Source of the DNA: Notospermus geniculatus
Taxonomy: Eukaryota > Nemertea > Pilidiophora > Heteronemertea > Lineidae
NCBI GenBank assembly: GCA_002633025.1
Contig: NMRB01001215.1
Location: forward strand, 4,237-68,236
Direction: 5' to 3'
DNA: 64,000 nucleotides
Positions 44,636-55,778 of this stretch are shown one piece after another (positions within the stretch are counted from its first letter, which is position 1; each line of letters opens with the position of its first letter). A model generated the notes under the pieces. It had not been told where the DNA came from. It made no database searches and saw only the letters and a list, made by a program, of their open reading frames with translations. The translations under genes were made by a program, and so were the position numbers.

Positions 44636-46499
44636 TTGTATGTCTTGAAGTGTTCAGGGGACATGTATGCTACTTCGACGACGTTATTTTCATCTCTATC
44701 GCTCGCCCAGAAGGTTCCCCAGGCTGAAGTATGATAATGTCTCTATATCTTCCTGGGTTGGATTGTTCAAAAACACCGTCTGTGCTATTATGGCGTTATC
44801 TCTCAACGTGGCGTTTAAAATATATGGGCTTAACTGATGGAAATAACGCCAAAAAAGCACTAATAAACGTCACGTTTTAGTGACAAATGCTATTTTGAAC
44901 AACCGGGCCCTGTTCTTTTGAAAGTTTTCGTAGTACGACAAAGTAACAATCATCTAACTGATACAATTACGAAAAATATACTGGAAGAAACAGCCAAATC
45001 ATTTCAACGTCCATTTCCGTTAGTGAAGGAATTTCCCAACGGTGGCGTCGCCATTGCATGAAAATTCAAAACCCGACTGAACCTGCCAACCTCTGGAGAT
45101 GCGTGTGTAATATGATTTCTGATCATTTCGGGGAGTTCCTAAAAACGCCGGTTACGTGGTCGTCCAATTCCCCGCGGACCGGAGGAATCCCATCTTTATT
45201 ATAGGATCTCTCACTGCGGGGTATTAGTGCGCGTTCTTGGCGTTGGTCTCGAATATTTCTACGCTTTTTAAAGAATTCGTTTAATTAGAAAATCTACGTT
45301 TGTCTCGTTGGGGAATTGGAATTTTCATAGAAAAACCTGGCAACTGGATTACAAGTTTTTCATCCTGTAGTGAGACATCAGTGCATTCGGGTAATTCCTG
45401 ATTAGATTCTTGAGGAGAACGAGTGTTGGTAGGGCATGTAATTAGAAATCTTTCAAAATCAAAAGGTTCACATTTCATGAGTTCGGATCGGCGAATCATT
45501 ACTACCACCGTTGTTGTAAGACAGTTCATTGCCTCAGTTCTTCATGATTTGTAACACGTATGTTTTCCAGCTTGTATTCTACAGCCCCCCCCCCAAAAAA
45601 ACCCCGCACAATTCCACTACCCACAATCCTAAACCACTGGTATGAATGAGTAGAGAATCTTTCAAACTCGTCCCCAGTGGGTTTACGTACCTACAACACC
45701 ACTGGAAAGGGCTGCGACCGGTACTACTTTAGGAATACTGCGCATGCGCGTTGTCAGGGGTTTGGTTACATCAGCGCATCGATATACACTAATTTTGAGG
45801 CGAATCACACCGAGGCTGGTACCCGCGGAATGATGTCAAATAGTTCCCAACTAACTATTCGTTGAAATTACTCAAACAACTTCGTGTTTTGGGGTATTAT
45901 ATGGCTTGTTAGGCATATATGATACTTTTCAGTCATCAAATAACGAAATATTGCGTGAAACAAATATTTTGGCACGCTGCTAGTGGTTGACCAGAAATTC
46001 TGGTCAAGTCGTAGCCCTTTCCAGAGATATTCTCGGATGAGGTAGATCTGAGTAAGAGATTGAGAATCTTTCTCAAAGAAAAATAACACCAAGATACATC
46101 GATCGATTCGGTCCAGTAGTTCTAGGTCCAGAGCCATTCTTGCGAAGTCGGATGTCTTTTTATCAACTTTCCGGCAAACTGCAAATTCAGCATGAGGGCC
46201 TCGACTTTGCTTTACAAAATAGAGTCTGGAGATCTAACCACTGGACATTTTAGTGTCTTCTTTCTTAGAAAGATTTTCCATCCATTGCTATAAGCAGTTT
46301 TGGGCTCTGGTAGTGGAAGTGCGTTTTTGGCAACCCTGTATCCCATGTTTATTAACAACTATACATGTAATATTATGTTGATTTTTCTGAGATGCAATTC
46401 GAAATACATGTATTAGCTTACCCTACTTGATTTGAACGTCTTTTGTAGTGTGATTTGCATGTACAACATGTACATGTATTGTAGATGTGCTTCTACATG
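44636..46499. other. No gene recognised
   Basis: 1.9 kb. A C-run/A-run at 45585-45605 is low complexity. A - strand frame at 45281-45529 is hydrophilic but unsupported. Confidence 0.45.
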
Positions 46500-46636
46500 T
46501 CGTCAACCGAGAATTAACTGGGTCTATCTGCATTTTTTACTTGACCCCAACTTCCTGTGCTTATAAGGGACTAAAAGCACAGGGAATTTGGGTCAAGCTA
46601 AAAATGCAGTTAGACCCTGTTAATTCTCGGTTGACG
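46500..46636. repeat. 137-bp hairpin, ~55-bp arms
   Basis: tcgtcaaccgagaattaact returns inverted as ttaattctcggttgacga. The arms continue through gggtct..ctgcattttt..cttgaccc. The central loop has an agcacaggg/ccctgtgct-like pair. Confidence 0.75.
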
Positions 46637-47251
46637 ATGTGTCATGCCGTACAAAGGCGAACCACTCCGTGAAATAATTTGTCGACCGGAGATACTCTGT
46701 TAGCCACCCACGGTTGTAGCAATCTCCACCAATCCTCAAGGGCCAGTGCACATCCCCTGTCCATTTTTCATCATGATGACCAATCAAGTGAAGGAGAGCA
46801 CAAGAGGAAAGTGAAGCTATTGTCGAACAACTCAAAATGCCAGGAGATGATGGATGCGTGGGGCTATTGATCATTCTTCAATGCTCTATCAAGGTGTGTC
46901 AGCCTAAAGTGAAATTGCCTTCATATACATCGGTTCGTTGGCTAGTCTGATCTTATTTGACTTATAAAGGTCGAAGGGGACATGACTCTGATTCACCCCA
47001 GGAGAATTCCCCGATCAATGCCGATACGCCTGAACCGATTTAGGCAACTCTTTTTTATATCGCTGTTTCTNCGCACAGGTCCAACCTACTCAAAGTTAAG
47101 ACACCTCGAGAGGTGTCTTAGATTTGAGTGTGATTTTGAGCATGATACTTAGGATAAGTAGTTTATTGAATACCACTTGTTCAGGACGATTCGCCTAAGT
47201 AGGAAGTTGAGTGTCATACTTTGACTTAAGTACGTTTATGAATACGGACCC
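46637..47251. other. No gene recognised; N at 47071
   Basis: The right part (47075-47250) contains gttaagacacctcgag/ctcgaggtgtcttaga and ends in an outward copy of the tatgaata(c/t)ggacc motif, probably a decayed relative of the next element. Confidence 0.45.
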
Positions 47252-47460
47252 TGGGCTCATGTTCATAAAACAACTTAAGTCTAAGTGTGACACTTATCCT
47301 TTGTTCAACACAAAAGAAAAGTGCCACACTTTGACTTAAGTATGTTTATGAATATGGACCCTCGTCTGTCTTGTACTACAGTATAGGGTCGGCCAAAAAA
47401 GTATCCCTGAAAGGCCTTAAAATCAAAGGGGGATCTTGTGCCATCCTAACTTCTTCAACT
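47252..47460 (-). repeat. GGGTCCATATTCATAAAC repeat with flanking module
   Basis: 47252-47363 is a small inverted-repeat element (cataaaacaacttaagtc .. gacttaagtatgtttatg). 47341-47460 matches 53720-53835 in reverse orientation across the same junction, so the small element is part of a larger repeat. A related element is at 63291-63405. Confidence 0.65.
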
Positions 47461-48337
47461 TAGCAGATATTTTGAAAGATATATTTTTCTTAGGTAAATC
47501 ACTATGTCATACTTGGCCGACCAATCGGACGTAATATGGCCTACTTGCGCTGCAGGCAGCTACAAAATCAAATCTTGACATAATGCATGCCAAACCGCAC
47601 CACCAGTGCGGTCAATTGAAGAAACCACACTGGCATCATCTTTTGCATCACCGTTGGTAGATAAATCTTGAAAACGACGAGCCGTTGTTCTTTGCAATTG
47701 AAGCTCCCACTATGTTTGGTCCTAGTACAGGATGATAAGGTCAGAAAACGATGTGGTGGCAACCTGTTGATATCATTCAATGAAATTTCCATATGTACAC
47801 CGACGTCAATGTCGGCCTTAATTGCGGGATAGACTGCCAACTGTGACTATCAAACTGTGCAAATATTTATCCGCCATAACTGGTTTCTTAATAATGAAGC
47901 GATGTGGCGAACATCATGGGAAAGGTCATCTCGGATCTGTAAGGTTTCACTGTATATTTCAAGTGCAAGCTGCAAATTTGCCTGCGGTATAATTGAGAAT
48001 CAAGGAAAGGTTCTCTAGTGTTTGTGTACAATCTGAGTGTCAATCCTTAACTCAGCCTCTTGCTGCCATACAAACATGACAAATGAGGCATATCATTCAG
48101 CACAGAGGTGAATGTACATTACATGTATGTTCACCTCTGTGCATTCTTCTATAGTACATACGTAGCGTATACACGCGTTTACTCATACTGGAAGAATGCA
48201 CTTTCTTTCCTCCATATGAGAACGATAGTGCTTCACACATACATTTATAGGCCAACGACAAGATGCATGTTAGTGCAAAATACATATAGTCGGAAATCAT
48301 GGTTTTGACGAAACGAAATCCTAGTTTTGCTTTATAA
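47461..48337. other. No gene recognised
   Basis: A short hairpin gcacagaggtgaa/ttcacctctgtgc lies at about 48100-48142. The rest is non-coding. Confidence 0.5.
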
Positions 48338-49101
48338 TAGTGAGGTTTCGCAAATCTGACGACACACGAAGTACGAAATACGAAATTGGACTTCATTTCC
48401 ATGACGTAGTGTATTTCAGGAGATGGTTGGTACCACAAATTTAATATCGCCTGCTGCAAGACACAGGGGCTTGAATCAAATGGTGAAAAAGGGCAAAATA
48501 ACACCCACAAGTGATACAAGTGATACACCCACAAGTGGGTGTATCACAAGTGGGTGTATCACTTCGTTCTACACCGACTTTATGTGGGTGTCATTTTGGG
48601 GTGGTACACCCTTTGAGATATACCACAGAGGGTGTACCACCCCAAAATAACACCCACATAAAGTGGGTGTGTCACTAGTGGGTGTATCACTTCGTTCTAC
48701 ACCCACTTTATGTGGGTGTATGTGGGTGTTATTTTGGGGTGGTACACCCTCTGTGGTATATCTCAACACATTTTAACCCTTTTTCACCATTTGATTCAAG
48801 CCCCTGTGCTGCAAGAACGTCTTTCAGCGAATGACGATAGACCGTTAGAGTTACGGTGTACATGTATAATAAACTTTGAAATTTATCTTTCGTTTCCAAT
48901 TCGTAGATACGAAGTGGAAATTTTGTATTAAAGATGCATCATAACGCTCTCAGTCTTACATGATATGCTAAAAGACGCACTGGCAGCAGGGACATTTGTG
49001 GCACCAACCATCTTCAGAAACATTCATGTATTAGGCCTGGAAATGAAGTTGAATTTCGCATTTCGTACTTCGTGCTTCGTCAGATTTGCGAAACCTCATT
49101 A
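48338..49101. mobile_element. TAGTGAGG foldback element, copy 5, with nested element
   Basis: tagtgaggtttcgcaaatct at the left and agatttgcgaaacctcatta at the right. Interrupted by 48462-48808. Confidence 0.9.
48462..48808. mobile_element. 347-bp hAT-like element with 8-bp TSD nested in a foldback
   Basis: CACAGGGGCTTGAATCAAAT and its inverse form about 32-bp TIRs. CTGCAAGA is duplicated exactly (48454-48461, 48809-48816). The interior is built of cacccacaagtgggtg and accaccccaaaataacaccc palindromes in several copies. Eight-base duplications and CAGGGG-type ends fit hAT. Confidence 0.9.
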
Positions 49102-49601
49102 TTATCAGATGACTGAGGACTGAGGTGCTGGTTTTGTGCCGCACGTTTCATCATAACATCCGACAAAATCTTAATGAATCAAACACCGATGCTCTTATAT
49201 CATTCTCTCTCGTTACTGTATCGGAAGGTTCGCCGTGAAAATGACAAAAAGTCACCATTTACTATCCATCCATCATACCGATTCATTTTGTATGACAGAA
49301 CGCGAATTTCCCCAGGTAGTCGGTGGTAATGCATGGTCATTCATGCATTCGGACCGGAGCGAACAGATTATTGTTGTAATGCATTTGCTCGGTTCTGATA
49401 GTGTTCCTGCTGCACTGTGGTAAAAAAAGAACTGCGATCAATACACCCTCAGTGGTTCTTGACTGAGGTTAAGGAAGAAGGGCCCGTCTTCCTGCTGGAA
49501 TACATGTAATAAATTATTGTATAATCCAAGCACATCACTCTGGTTTTCCGAGTCGACTGTAGATGTACATGGACATGTACATGTACATGCATATACAATA
49601 T
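49102..49601. other. No gene recognised
   Basis: Non-coding; a run of acatgtacatgtacatg at 49562-49590. Confidence 0.5.
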
Positions 49602-49866
49602 AAGGGCCGTTTAGACGACAGGCAAAAATCCAAATGTGGTTAAACTCTTGCCTGTAAACTCTACCCAATGTGGTCCATTATAAACACGGTGTTAACACCA
49701 ACTTTAAAACCACCCAATTTCCATATAATACACAGCCGGAAAGACCAAGGGCCGTATTTTAGAACGTTCCTTAACGTTAAAGTCGACCTTCAGTCTATTG
49801 TAAAACCATCGAGAACAATAGATTTAAGGTGGACCTTAATGTTAAGGAACGTTCTAAAATACGGCC
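49602..49866. mobile_element. Half of a GGGCCGTTTAGACG element, hairpin fragment, and a GGGCCGTATT MITE
   Basis: 49602-49680 matches the left part of 37599-37850. 49681-49720 resembles the right arm of the 32150 hairpin (cggtgttaacaccaacttt). 49749-49866 is an intact 118-bp MITE with GGGCCGTATTTTAGAACGTT ends, related to 33077-33200. Three fragments lie in series. Confidence 0.7.
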
Positions 49867-50689
49867 CCATGACTTTTCAAGAGGGTAATATAGAGAAATC
49901 TTCCCCTACAACGAGGGGGAACACAACTAGGAACTGAGACACTTTGGCACATTGCAACGGCCTTATTATAAGGTGACGACAGACGGAAATCGTCTATGTC
50001 ATACGCTGGAAGTTGTGCAAACAAAGTACTAAAGTGCTTGATCTTTGGCTTGGGAACAGTGTCGATGTTGCACCACGTCCCAATGACCACCTGCCGTCCA
50101 TAACAACCGGCTGCAGACAATCTACAACATGCCAAGACATTCAACTCGACTCTCATATGCACTGCATGTAGTTCTGAGTGTGTCTCTATTGATCTTTGTA
50201 CCCTGAGGTGTAATGTGGGGCCGTATTCCGAGTCCCAGCTGCGCCGACTTCACTCGTATGCACAGCGATTGGCCTCAAAAGACAGAGTTGCTTCGAAGAA
50301 AGACGTGGAGCAAATTAATTCTGCTGCTAAGTCAATTTCTGTCCCCGAGGTTACAGGCTACATCTCCTCACTAGAAAGATAATTCAATTTTGGTGCAGGT
50401 TTGGCAGCGGTGTAGGCGGTGAAATGTTCGATTTGAAAGAACCAAAGTTTGTTCTTGGATATCTTCCATCACATACAATGTCGACAGCCATCCGTTTCGA
50501 GTTCATTGACCGTTGGTGCTGTTGACTGGGCGTGTTGAATTGTCAGTCTCATTCTTGTTAACGGTATAAGGAACAAGATTGATGTCAATGAACCATTCAA
50601 TGAGGCCAACCATAACAAGAAATGGACATGCAGGGAGGTGATCAGCTGCCACCTGAAAACAAGTAGGGTTTGGTCGTGGATTTCATCAA
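49867..50689. other. No gene recognised
   Basis: Non-coding; a lone ggggccgtattccgag end at 50219 has no inverted partner. Confidence 0.5.
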
Positions 50690-50698
50690 GAATGAAAT

Positions 50699-51069
50699 TA
50701 GACTAGTACCTGGTCCTACCGATGGTGTCGCTTTTGAATGGTAGGACCAGTCGTGGCCGCCATTTGTGGAGGAATTCTGACAGTGACGTCACTTGAAAAT
50801 TTTATGTAAATTATGTAAATTTATTCAATTCTCAATACGGCTGACGTACCAGAATGCAGATAGAAGGTGACCGACCATTGACCCAGGAAATTCACCAATC
50901 ACGCCGGGGGTTTTCGATGTTAAAAATAGAAAATCTATCAACATAATAGTTCAGACACTTACCACCTGCGCCAGTACCGACCAATCAGAGGCACGAAGGC
51001 GGTAGGCACGCCCGGTCCTAACATATGCAAAAGCCCGATGTAAAATAGTTAGGATCGGGTACCAGTCTA
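50699..51069 (+). mobile_element. Non-autonomous DNA transposon with 9-bp TSD, copy 3
   Basis: 371 bp, TAGACTAGTACC to GGTACCAGTCTA, flanked by GAATGAAAT (50690-50698 and 51070-51078). Nearly the same length and sequence as 26092-26459. Confidence 0.92.
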
Positions 51070-51114
51070 GAATGAAATTTGACCAAGACCAATATGAAGC
51101 GCCTGTTGACTTAT

Positions 51115-51274
51115 GGCCGCTACACACGATCAAATTTTTCATCCAATTTATTGGAAATTCAGGTCCCGGGCCTATTGGGCTTCTTTGTATAAACCCGCAT
51201 GTACATGTATCCTTTTATTGAGTACATGTATATTCAGAAAATTTGATGAAAAATTTGATCGTGTGTAGCGGCCA
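51115..51274. mobile_element. ~160-bp hairpin MITE, ends TGGCCGCTACACACGATC
   Basis: tggccgctacacacgatcaa and ttgatcgtgtgtagcggcca are inverted, arms about 35 bp, with TTA on both sides. Interior block cctattgggcttctttgtat is shared with 51557-51709. Confidence 0.85.
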
Positions 51275-51556
51275 TTAAAAGACTACAATGTACACCCTCC
51301 CTACATAACATGTAGGCCTATGTGGGGTGGGTGTTGAAAGCTGACATACAAATTCAATCTGAGCGTTCAAATGGCCACAAAAATATTGTCACAATTGACT
51401 GCAGTTCTTGAATTCCTTTGGTGGTGTCAAATGGGGAAATGTTGATCCAACATTGGCCACTGATTTTTGGAAGGGTCTATATGGATGTATTACGAGCGCT
51501 GACCTTTTTACCCGAATCTTCCTAAATCACCGAAAAACATTTTTTTCCGGCAGAGT

Positions 51557-51709
51557 AATGCCCGTTGTACACGATCAAATTTTTCATCCATTTTTTTGGA
51601 AATTCAGAGTACGGGCATATTGGGCTTCAATGTATAAACCCGCATGTAGGCCTTTATTGAGCATATTCAGAAAATTGGATGAAAAATTTGATCGTGTACA
51701 GCGGGCATT
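51557..51709. mobile_element. ~153-bp hairpin MITE, ends ATGCCCGTTGTACACGATC
   Basis: atgcccgttgtacacgatca and tgatcgtgtacagcgggcat are inverted, flanked by TA. Same interior as 51115-51274, but the outer 8 bp differ. Confidence 0.85.
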
Positions 51710-51712
51710 AGG

Positions 51713-52161
51713 CCGTCTGTTATATTCTATGCTCCTATTCTACCTTGGCATCATGTCACAATAAATATTTGAAAGAGATAGGTCGATCATGCAATAACTC
51801 ATTCCAATCATATTTCTCCATTAAAATAGAAGACATTTTGACGAACTATAATACGATTTGATTATCCATTGACGTAATAAGCTAACAATAGGGCGCATTT
51901 ACACCACGCCGTCATATATCATCTCTCAAAAGAAATGATCATTAAATTTTCCATTCATCAGATGTGCATATTTACCGCTCTGTATCATTGTGTCAACGTT
52001 AAACTAAGAGGAGTAGCGAGGCATAATATCACAGGCGGTCGGTTTCGACGTTGTTTTATTTTTCATTCCCATTAAAAGAACCTTGTAAGAGAGGAGCCAT
52101 CGCTTGAAATGTATCAGGCATCCCATGCCTGACCTGTGCATACGCATATATATCAAGAAAG
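51713..52161. other. No gene recognised
   Basis: AT-rich non-coding sequence; nothing supported. Confidence 0.5.
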
Positions 52162-52407
52162 GGAGTAAGAAATAAAAGTGGAAAAAAAGAAGTGGGAAAT
52201 TTTGGCATTTTGCGCGAATTTTTAAATTTCTCAAATTGGGAGAATTTTTTTCCCATTTTGAGAAATATCGCCTGAAAAATCAGACAAAATGTCATGTCAC
52301 TATAAAAAATTTCTTAAAATGGGAAACATTTTTTCTTCCAATTTGAGAAATTGAAAAATTCGCCCAAAATTGCCCACTTTTTATTTTCCACTTTTATTTC
52401 TTACTCC
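52162..52407. mobile_element. 246-bp foldback, ends GGAGTAAGAAATAAAAGTGG
   Basis: The left end returns inverted as ccacttttatttcttactcc. The inner arms hold gcgaatttttaaatttctca and cccattttgagaaat blocks, also inverted. Confidence 0.8.
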
Positions 52408-52853
52408 ATTTTAGAATAATTTGTCCAAATTTCACCGCAAAAGACGACGTGTAACGTTGACATTCATCCAACAACGCTACAGAATTGTCTCGAAACCAAT
52501 CGATCTACCCCCCGCAAGTTTATCATTCATTACAGATTTAAAACACTTAGCATTTCAAATCTTTTCTATTCAGAAGATCCCGCTCTATGAATACGAGAAT
52601 TCACCATTGAATGTATCTTTGACAAGTGGTTACGACAAGAATAGAACCGGAAGCAAGCGCGTAATGGTGGTATCGGTTTTTCAGTCCAGAATGAATTTTT
52701 TTCTAAGTGAACAAGTTGTGTTGCACCGAAATAAGTGCGATTGCAGATTTTCGCAACAGTTAAGCAAAACGATAGTTACCATTTTGTGTTCTACATGATC
52801 CCCCTCCTCAAGAGATCTTCCTCTGCACAGTTGACATGCGGGTGTTGAATTAA
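52408..52853. other. No gene recognised
   Basis: Non-coding or unsupported: a 125-codon + frame beginning at 52421 starts inside the foldback flank and has no motif. Confidence 0.45.
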
Positions 52854-52985
52854 TAGGGAGTTTTCGCAAAGCCCCCGAAAGGCCAACGCGAACGTCTAAC
52901 CTTTTGTTCGGTGCTCTTTTCGTAGCATCGAACAATGGGTTTGGCGTTCGAGTTGGCGTTTCGGGGGCTTTGCGAAAACTCCCAA
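52854..52985. mobile_element. 131-bp MITE, family TAGGGAGTTTTCGC, copy 3
   Basis: Same ends as 1063-1193 but interior inverted (gcatcgaacaatgggtttgg). Confidence 0.85.
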
Positions 52986-53494
52986 TTTATCGAAGGCAAA
53001 TTATTGGTACAACTACTCGTTAAAAAAGCGTTAAACGATGCAAGAATAAGTTTAGCGACGTTTGGGCACTTGGTGATTTTAGGGGGTCGTGTCTCGCCGT
53101 GGCCTTTACGTCCCCGGGATACCACCAATACCCATACCTAGACGTCCCCCTTAAATCAGAAGGCCTTCCCGTGGAATGTATTAACACCATCAGGAGACCG
53201 TTCAGTCAGAATACTCACTATCAGAAGACATCCGCTCTGGTAGTCATGCCCATGAGCACAACGACATTTATTGTTCGCCTATTCAGGCCAGTAGGTGAAG
53301 AAACGTCACCATAGGCCAAAAACATGAACGGCTGCTTCAAGATCAAGGCATAAAATACCCCTGATTAACCGATCAAAACAATCCGAATTGCTGCCTTCAT
53401 CCTTGCGAAAAATCATAGGGATAATCCTTGACATCTCATCTTCCCATACACGACTCGATTGCTAAATCAGGCCCCAAAGGCGTCAGTTATTGCA
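52986..53494. other. No gene recognised
   Basis: Non-coding; nothing supported. Confidence 0.45.
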
Positions 53495-54115
53495 CCACGC
53501 AGAGGTACATAGAAAATGCTCATTTTAGCCCCAAAATAAGAAAAATACGACTAAAAGATCTTGGGTTTTAAGGTCGTGGATGGACCTGGTCAGACACAAT
53601 AATGTAACACTCTACTGCTTCTGACGCAGTTTCATGGAGAATGGTTTCGCGATGCCAGAGAAAAGTATCTGGAAACGAAAAATCAAGCATGAAAATAGTG
53701 CCCCAAAATGTCTGCTACATTGAAGAATTTAGGATGGCACAAGGTCCCCCTTGGATTTTAAGGCCTTTTAGGGACACTGTTTTTGGCCAACCCTTGGCCT
53801 ATAGTACAAGACAGACCAGGGTCCATATTCATAAACAAACTTAAAGCGGAACTTAATAGATATAAACCCCAAACGGCAGAGGTAGAAATTTCGAACAGCC
53901 ACAAGGCACTTCCAAACTAACGCAGAGGTAGACCTATGCATAGAAAATGCTCATTTTAGCCCCAAAATAAGAAAAATACGAGTGGATGGACCTGGTCAGA
54001 CAAAATAATGTAACACTCTACGTACTGCTTCTGACGCGGTTTCATGGAGAATGGTTCCGCGATGCCAAAGAAAAGTATCTGGAAACGAAAAATCAAGCAT
54101 GAAAATAAAGAGCAC
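53495..54115 (+). repeat. Two direct copies of a ~200-bp repeat
   Basis: The block from gcagaggt..catagaaaatgctcattt to aaaaatcaagcatgaaaata occurs at 53499-53698 and 53929-54108. Between them lies 53720-53835, which matches 47341-47460 inverted and ends in the ggtccatattcataaac motif. Confidence 0.8.
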
Positions 54116-54135
54116 CTAGTGCCCAATACAATAAA

Positions 54136-54196
54136 TACATGCACATGCACATGCACATGCACATGCACATGCACATGCACATGCACATGCACATGT
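54136..54196 (+). repeat. (ACATGC)n microsatellite
   Basis: About ten perfect 6-bp units, followed by acatgtacagtacatgta. Confidence 0.95.
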
Positions 54197-54850
54197 ACAG
54201 TACATGTAGAAATCAAGAAATGAAAGTTGAAAATCGTTGAATTCACCGGCGACTTCTCGTAAACATAGATCATGATAGAATCGTCAGGTTCCTTTTAGGG
54301 ATCGCTAATCGGAAGTCTACCTTTACTGGTCCTCTATGGAAGGAACCTATCGTTGGCACTCAAATGTCGCCTTTGTCCTCTCAGTCTGTGGTGTCATTTT
54401 TCCATCGCATGCCAGATGACGAGCTAGCATCGATCGCGCGCTGAGGACGGCCTATGACCTTCCGCATTGACAATGATCTAATCCACCTGCGTAATGGGCA
54501 GGTGGCAACGGAATGTGGGGGCGGGGAAGCAATACATTGGATCGTCTGGGATAATGCCTCTGCTTTGTTGTTGAAATGTACACAAGTGGTACTGTGAAAA
54601 TTCATTTTCTAAAAGAATTGAAATGTACTTGGGTGAGTGTACAACGCCTAAGCAGGATTTTCATGTACATGTACCATGCACAGTACATTTAGGCGCACCG
54701 CCATGAGCATCGCCAGTATGAATTATATCCTTAAAGTGTCACTGTATGCATAAGGTATGCCTCAGTATCCCTCCCCTAGCGGCGGAATCTGGAACTAACG
54801 TGATAAGCCTGGTCTCCTATCCAACTCATACATAGCCAGTGGCAACAACA
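54197..54850. other. No gene recognised
   Basis: Non-coding; nothing supported. Confidence 0.5.
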
Positions 54851-55059
54851 AGGCTGGACTGATACTATGTCAAAACCTTAGCTGACAAAATGGCCGCCAT
54901 CTTTTTCATCAATTCAGAAGTTCAACGCGCTGTCATAGCGTGGCTAACCCTTCACCAAGTAAGGTAGCATCTCATTCTTTTATGTGTGGCAACAGTCTCA
55001 ATGCCTAATTGGTAACTTAGATCATTCAAATAGATAGATTTGAACAGTCTTGTCGAGCA
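54851..55059 (+). repeat. Dispersed repeat, partner of 7529-7743
   Basis: aggctgga.tgatac at the left through gatagatttgaacagtcttg at the right match 7529-7743 in the same orientation with about 80% identity by eye. Confidence 0.75.
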
Positions 55060-55154
55060 TGCATAAACGAGGTTGCCTACAGGTCAAAATGTTACGTCAG
55101 CCGCCACGAGATACATGTAGAAAACCTAATGCATACAATCATGTGCAGTGGCGC

Positions 55155-55417
55155 TTTAAAGATAATGTATCACGGGTATTTTCGCGGGCCACGAAATTCA
55201 TTGTTTATTTACATTTTGTTTGTTTATGTCCAGGCTTTCTTTGTCTTATGAGTAATTTGTTGGTGGCATGCCCCTCTAGAAATTCTCTTGATACCGTACC
55301 AAAAGTATTGAATTTGGTCGGTTGGCATGTCCCAAAAGTCCAAAATAAAATAATGTAAACATCCATGTTTACAAACATTGAATGTAAACAATGAAGTCGT
55401 AATACATTATCTTTAAA
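55155..55417. mobile_element. ~263-bp MITE, TA-AAGATAATGTATYACG ends
   Basis: tttaaagataatgtatcacg and cgtaatacattatctttaaa are inverted. The interior contains a tgtaaacatccatgtttaca palindrome. Confidence 0.75.
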
Positions 55418-55778
55418 ATATCGACGGATGGTATCACGTATTACGGATCTTTTTTTGCGAGCATAAAACTATCGTTTTCCCATTAGATGTCCATCATCCA
55501 TATAAACAACGGTATTCAATTAATTATTTAATCATTCCACGCTTTTTTTTTTACATAAAACATTACAATTAATTGAACATCCCATAACGTTGCTAAAGTA
55601 ATCGTGATGAAAGACCCAGTGTACTTTAATGCTGCGAGAAACGGAATGTTCGCTTCGCAGACTGTTCATAATACAAAACAAGTGGTAATTATAGATATTG
55701 TAATCCAAGATATATGTGTACATTCCAACTGAGTCAGTATTGTTCACGATTGGTTCACACCTTGAACTATCAACATGA
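55418..55778. other. 3' side of the BEL element, no gene
   Basis: Directly downstream of the retroelement stop codon. It includes an A/T homopolymer at 55543-55553. If a 3' LTR is present it should start here (TGTTGATAGTTCAAGG on the - strand just after the stop), but no matching copy is found on the other side. Confidence 0.35.

Noticed and set aside
45281-45529. Hydrophilic 82-codon frame on the - strand
   Set aside because: No recognisable motif and no convincing splice sites; could be chance.
53956-54273. His-Val repeat protein on the - strand
   Set aside because: Translation of the (ACATGC)n microsatellite.
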